A stretch of 10,098 nt of DNA from Hyphomicrobiales bacterium (lineage in GTDB: Bacteria > Pseudomonadota > Alphaproteobacteria > Rhizobiales > GCA-2746425), in NCBI GenBank assembly GCA_002746425.1, contig NVXB01000112.1:1-10098 (forward strand), in the 5' to 3' direction. This document shows, piece after piece, positions 7,086 through 10,098 of this stretch. The stretch's first letter is position 1, and each line of letters starts with the position of its first letter. The notes under the pieces are model-generated. The model saw nothing but the letters and a program-made list of their open reading frames with translations, did not search any database and was not told the DNA's origin. A program made the position numbers and the translations under genes.

Positions 7086-7169
7086 ATTCGTCAAGCGACT
7101 AAAGTAGTCAAAAGATACCAACGCTCTCTTCATTTTACGCTTGCACAATTTCTACTATCCGGCGTTGCT
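7086..7169 (+). other. Probable N-terminal signal peptide part of the autotransporter, lacking a canonical start codon
   Basis: In the autotransporter frame the sequence stays open from the stop at 7068-7070. It encodes a basic stretch (IRQATKVVKRYQR) followed by a hydrophobic stretch (FTLAQFLLSGVALAG) that runs into the annotated frame, ending in GANA before TDYTV. This is a standard secretion signal of about 41 residues with cleavage after ANA. There is no ATG, GTG or TTG in frame between 7071 and 7169. ATT at 7086 or ATC at 7074 would be the only near-canonical starts, and neither has a good ribosome site. Confidence 0.6.
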
Positions 7170-9167
7170 TTGGCAGGCATGCTCGCTGGATATGATGGTG
7201 CTAACGCAACAGATTATACTGTGAACAGTGCAACGCTCCTAACCAACGGAGGAGCACCAGCTCCAGCCAACCTTCTCAACAGTGATAATCTAACGGTCAC
7301 AAGTGCTGGATCCATTACAATTAATACTGGACCAAGCAACGCTGTTCGAGCGACTTTTGATAACAATAATATCAATAACAATGGGACGCTCACGACCTTC
7401 GGGAATAATTCTGAAGGTGTTGAAGTTCGCAACAACAACATGGTTAGCAACACCGGCGCCATCACAACATCGGGAAACGGAGCCGAGGGAATTTTGGGCA
7501 ATATAAATAATGTCTTTTCCAATATCGGATCCATCACCACTAACGGGAACAGTTCCGAAGCCATTCAGATTAATGATGACAGCACCGTCAATAATTCTGG
7601 CACCATTGTAACTGGGGGATCGGCTTCTAAGGGCATCTTTGGCGACAACAACAACACCATTTCCAACAGCGGCACCATTACAACAGATGGAAACAACTCC
7701 GAAGGCATTCGGATCGACGACGACAACACGATCAATAATTTTGGCACCATTACAACGGTTGGAACCGATGCTGAGGGCATTCTTGCGGATAACAATAATA
7801 CTGTTTCAAATAGCGGATCCATCTTAACCACCGGAAGCAATTCTGAAGGCATACAGCTCGACGCCAATAATCTGGTTACCAATTCTGGCCGTGTTGTCTC
7901 GGCTCAAGATAAGTCATTCTTTTTTCGCCAAGCAAATAATACTCTGAACCTGTATGCACCAGCATTTATCGGCGGCGTGATTGACCTTGGTAATAATGCA
8001 ACTTTGAACATCACCACCGGGCCTTCTCATTCTGTGCTTTGGCAATTTACACCTTCGGAAATGATCGGGAACATGCCTAATTCACTCTCTGGTTCCGTGC
8101 CATGGTTCTATGATACCAATACTGGTACATTTGCGACCTACGACCCTTCAGGCCTATCGGCATCTATTGAAGCTCTGGCAGACATAAGCGCTATGATATC
8201 CGGCACCATGCAGCGGCGGCTGGAAGTTGGGCAGCTTCGCATCAATGGTGTTGTACGCGGTTATGCCGATGCTTCAAAAGATGAGAGCGAACCCAGCAAA
8301 GCATTCGACAAATTGGGTGTCTGGCTTCAAGTCATGGCCAGTCACAGCCAGTACCAAGGTGGTTCAACCACGCTGGATCGCAATATCACGCTGGCAGGCA
8401 TTGCAGCGGGCTTTGACCTCAATATTGGTGCCAGCGCGCGCGTTGGCATAATGGGTGGCTATATTGATGCTCGCTCTGATGCAAAAAGCCGGTTTGCCAA
8501 CGCCTTTCAGACCGAAAAAGCTGGCTGGTTTGCGGCTGGATATGGCCGAAAAACCTTTGGTGCAGTGTTTATCGATTTGGGCGTAAGCACGGGCATTAAT
8601 ACGGGCAATGAAACAGACAGGTTCGTAAACGATAATCTGGCACCTTTGGGCAATTCATTTGCCAAAAGTGGTGGCGGTGACAGTGTCTGGATCAGCCCTG
8701 AAATAGCGATAGGAGCACAGTTCACCACCCCCTCCAACTGGACATTCAGCCCTAACGCCAAACTGCGTTATGCCGTGGAATGGCTGGATGGTGCCACCGA
8801 AACCGGCCCAGCAACAAACGGTTCTGGCAATGCCATTATTGGCGAGCGCAAAATCACAATTGGTGAAGCCCTGCTTGAAATCGCGGCATCTCGCACTTTG
8901 GGTGCAGGCTCTTTGAACACGTTGTTTACTGCGCGCGCGGGCGTTTTGCGCCGCATGTCTTTGGGCGATGATAGCGCTGAAGTGACGCTCCTCGGCATCA
9001 CTCAGGATATCCTATCTGGCTATGAAGACAGTTTTGCGTTTTACGCCGGAATGGATGCCAGCATCGCAGTGAGCAACGCAGTTAGCCTTGATCTATCAAG
9101 CTCAGCGACCATTGGTAAGACGATCACCAATATTCGGGGTGCTGCTGCTGTAAATGTCGCCTTCTAG
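7170..9167 (+). CDS. Autotransporter (type Va) with 24-residue repeat passenger and C-terminal beta-barrel
   Basis: Outer-membrane autotransporter: a C-terminal barrel that lets a surface passenger cross the outer membrane. Counted from the TTG at 7170 it has 665 residues. Residues 14-56 lead in; 57-248 are repeats with an exact 24-residue period, the SEGI/AEGI-like tetrad falling at 81, 105, 129, 153, 177, 201 and 225, probably turns of a beta-helix. Residues 258-323 (IGGVIDLG, SHSVLWQF, SGSVPWFYD) form a linker or autochaperone-like module recognisable in rhizobial autotransporters. Residues about 385-665 are the barrel, ending in the typical terminal Phe. Start choice is unresolved: TTG 7170 and ATG 7179 are the only canonical ones, but both cut a good signal peptide whose basic part lies upstream (7086-7169). 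The passenger lacks any protease or lipase motif, so an adhesin or surface-layer role is likely but unproven. Confidence 0.88.
   Translation: MAGMLAGYDGANATDYTVNSATLLTNGGAPAPANLLNSDNLTVTSAGSITINTGPSNAVRATFDNNNINNNGTLTTFGNNSEGVEVRNNNMVSNTGAITTSGNGAEGILGNINNVFSNIGSITTNGNSSEAIQINDDSTVNNSGTIVTGGSASKGIFGDNNNTISNSGTITTDGNNSEGIRIDDDNTINNFGTITTVGTDAEGILADNNNTVSNSGSILTTGSNSEGIQLDANNLVTNSGRVVSAQDKSFFFRQANNTLNLYAPAFIGGVIDLGNNATLNITTGPSHSVLWQFTPSEMIGNMPNSLSGSVPWFYDTNTGTFATYDPSGLSASIEALADISAMISGTMQRRLEVGQLRINGVVRGYADASKDESEPSKAFDKLGVWLQVMASHSQYQGGSTTLDRNITLAGIAAGFDLNIGASARVGIMGGYIDARSDAKSRFANAFQTEKAGWFAAGYGRKTFGAVFIDLGVSTGINTGNETDRFVNDNLAPLGNSFAKSGGGDSVWISPEIAIGAQFTTPSNWTFSPNAKLRYAVEWLDGATETGPATNGSGNAIIGERKITIGEALLEIAASRTLGAGSLNTLFTARAGVLRRMSLGDDSAEVTLLGITQDILSGYEDSFAFYAGMDASIAVSNAVSLDLSSSATIGKTITNIRGAAAVNVAF
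7338..7913 (+). repeat. 72-bp tandem coding repeats (one degenerate plus seven units)
   Basis: The passenger is built of 72-bp units starting at 7410, 7482, 7554, 7626, 7698, 7770 and 7842, with a degenerate unit at 7338. Each encodes about S-E-G-I-x3-N-N-N-x-V/I-x-N-S-G-x-I-x-T-x-G-x-x. Units alternate between two types at positions 5-7: polar-hydrophobic-polar (EVR, QIN, RID, QLD) and hydrophobic-small-polar (LGN, FGD, LAD). DNA copies are well diverged, so expansion is not recent. Confidence 0.85.
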
Positions 9168-9290
9168 GTCACGGGAAGAATTTCCACCCCTATTGAAGAG
9201 CTGGCTTTTAATCATTGCTCAAAGCAATATGGTAAACACCCATGATCTCGTTTATGTAGAGGTTCATTATCGTACATATGGGTAAGCATC
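9168..9290. other. Intergenic region between autotransporter and MscS gene
   Basis: It holds a weak hairpin ATTGCT-CAA-AGCAAT (9214-9228) without a following T-run, so at best a poor terminator. No convincing promoter hexamer pair was found. GGGT at 9280-9283 is the only purine-rich tract in front of the next ATG. Confidence 0.4.
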
Positions 9291-10098
9291 ATGGAAAACA
9301 CCGCTAGTACCATCCAGATTGTGGCCTCAGATTTTGGTCCGTTTATTTTGAGCATCGGCAAGGCCATTCTATTTTTGGTGGTTGGGTTCAAGGTGGCGTC
9401 GGTAATTCGCGCCTATGTGCGCAAGCGGGTGCTGGCCAGCAAAAATCTGGATAATACCCTCGGCGTTTTCTTTTCATCGATTGCCTATTACGCCATCGTC
9501 ACCGTAGTAGTTATTGCGGTACTGCAACTATTCGGCTTTCAAGCCACCAGCCTTGTGGCCGTTCTGGGCGCGGCAACGCTTGCCATTGGCCTAGCGCTTC
9601 AGGGCACATTGTCCCATGTCGCAGCCGGTGTTATGCTGATGTTCTTCCGCCCCTATAAACTGGAAGACTATGTCAACATTGGCGGTGAAAGCGGCACGGT
9701 GAAAGAGGTGAATTTGTTCTTTACTCAGCTCGCGACACCTCAAAACGTGCAAATTATTGTGGCCAATGGCGATGCGTGGGGTTCCACCATCACCAATTAT
9801 TCGCGCTACCCAACCCGTCGCCTTGATGTCATTTTTGGTATTGATTATGGCGATGATATCGACAAAGCCATCGCTATCGTTCTGGATGTCGTCAATAAGG
9901 ATGGCCGGGCGGAAAATGATCCAGAGCCATGGGTGCGGGTGGTGAATTTAAATGACTCCTCCGTGGACCTGCAATTGCGCGTCTGGTGCCTGAGCGCAAA
10001 CTACTGGGAATTCAAATTTGCCCTGCTGAAAAACGTCAAGGAAGCATTTGATACTGGCGGAATCACTATTCCGTACCCACATCAGGTGGAAATACATA
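9291..10098 (+). CDS. mscS: Small-conductance mechanosensitive channel (MscS family), 3' end beyond window
   Basis: Open from ATG at 9291 to the window edge, giving 269 residues; E. coli MscS has 286, so only a short C-terminal tail is probably missing. The protein opens at hypo-osmotic shock to release solutes through the inner membrane. Membrane helices lie at about 16-36, 60-82 and 86-120. The third is the pore helix, with the family pattern VLGAATLAIGLALQG at 91-105; L97 and L101 align with the pore-sealing leucines L105 and L109 of E. coli MscS. The soluble beta domain follows, with RPYKLEDYVNIGG at 120-132 and NYSRYPTRR at 169-177, then the alpha-beta domain ending in FDTGGITIPYPHQ at 253-265. 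It corresponds to the minimal three-helix MscS without added domains. The ribosome site is weak (GGGT seven bases upstream). Confidence 0.93.
   Translation, partial: MENTASTIQIVASDFGPFILSIGKAILFLVVGFKVASVIRAYVRKRVLASKNLDNTLGVFFSSIAYYAIVTVVVIAVLQLFGFQATSLVAVLGAATLAIGLALQGTLSHVAAGVMLMFFRPYKLEDYVNIGGESGTVKEVNLFFTQLATPQNVQIIVANGDAWGSTITNYSRYPTRRLDVIFGIDYGDDIDKAIAIVLDVVNKDGRAENDPEPWVRVVNLNDSSVDLQLRVWCLSANYWEFKFALLKNVKEAFDTGGITIPYPHQVEIH

Noticed and set aside
7214..7882. Antisense open frames of 116 and 105 codons opposite the repeats
   Set aside because: They arise from the repeated codons of the passenger read backwards; the peptides are repetitive Val/Leu/Pro strings with no start signals.
9214..9228. 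Hairpin ATTGCT-CAA-AGCAAT as terminator of the autotransporter gene
   Set aside because: The stem is short and AT-rich with no T-run after it, so it does not meet the pattern of an intrinsic terminator.

Overview
The gene content suggests an alphaproteobacterium, most likely of the Hyphomicrobiales (Rhizobiales) or a close marine or soil relative with moderate GC. The best pointers are a TIGR02186/Alph_Pro_TM protein (a family essentially confined to Alphaproteobacteria) directly behind a TauE/SafE-type permease, a rhizobial-style autotransporter, and the 'ligase-associated' DNA repair helicase/nuclease pair. I cannot name a genus from the sequence alone.

Layout. Positions 40-2258 (+) hold a compact three-gene membrane cluster: a TSUP/TauE-SafE anion permease, an exported single-pass TIGR02186 protein whose start codon overlaps the permease stop by one base, and a DUF3429 membrane protein. 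Positions 2245-5599 (-) hold pdeM and the Lhr-Core-type DEXH helicase, 16 nt apart, the helicase being the upstream gene; pdeM overlaps the end of the DUF3429 gene tail to tail by 14 nt. Positions 5713-6663 (-) hold ppk2, a polyphosphate kinase 2. A strong hairpin terminator separates it from the helicase, and an FNR/FixK-type palindrome lies upstream at the usual spacing from a possible -10. Positions 6664-7085 are gene-free and become very AT-rich. A classical (type V) autotransporter follows (+), ending at 9167: a short passenger made of a 24-residue repeat and a C-terminal beta-barrel. Positions 9291-10098 (+) hold a small MscS mechanosensitive channel that runs off the window end with nearly all of its length present.

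How the genes may work together. The two minus-strand repair genes are half of the four-gene module (ligase, exonuclease, Lhr-Core helicase, PdeM) known from other Proteobacteria; the other two are not in this window. ppk2, with its FNR/FixK-like box, looks tied to oxygen limitation through nucleotide/polyphosphate balance. The envelope genes (permease, TIGR02186, autotransporter, MscS) have no evident shared pathway.

The most interesting points are in the autotransporter locus. Its reading frame continues upstream of every canonical start codon as a convincing signal peptide, so the true start is either a rare ATT/ATC or has been lost. Its repeats alternate between two unit types, giving a 48-residue super-period. 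Three perfect inverted repeats lie end to end just before the coding region. I saw no tRNA, rRNA, CRISPR array, insertion sequence or attachment site.
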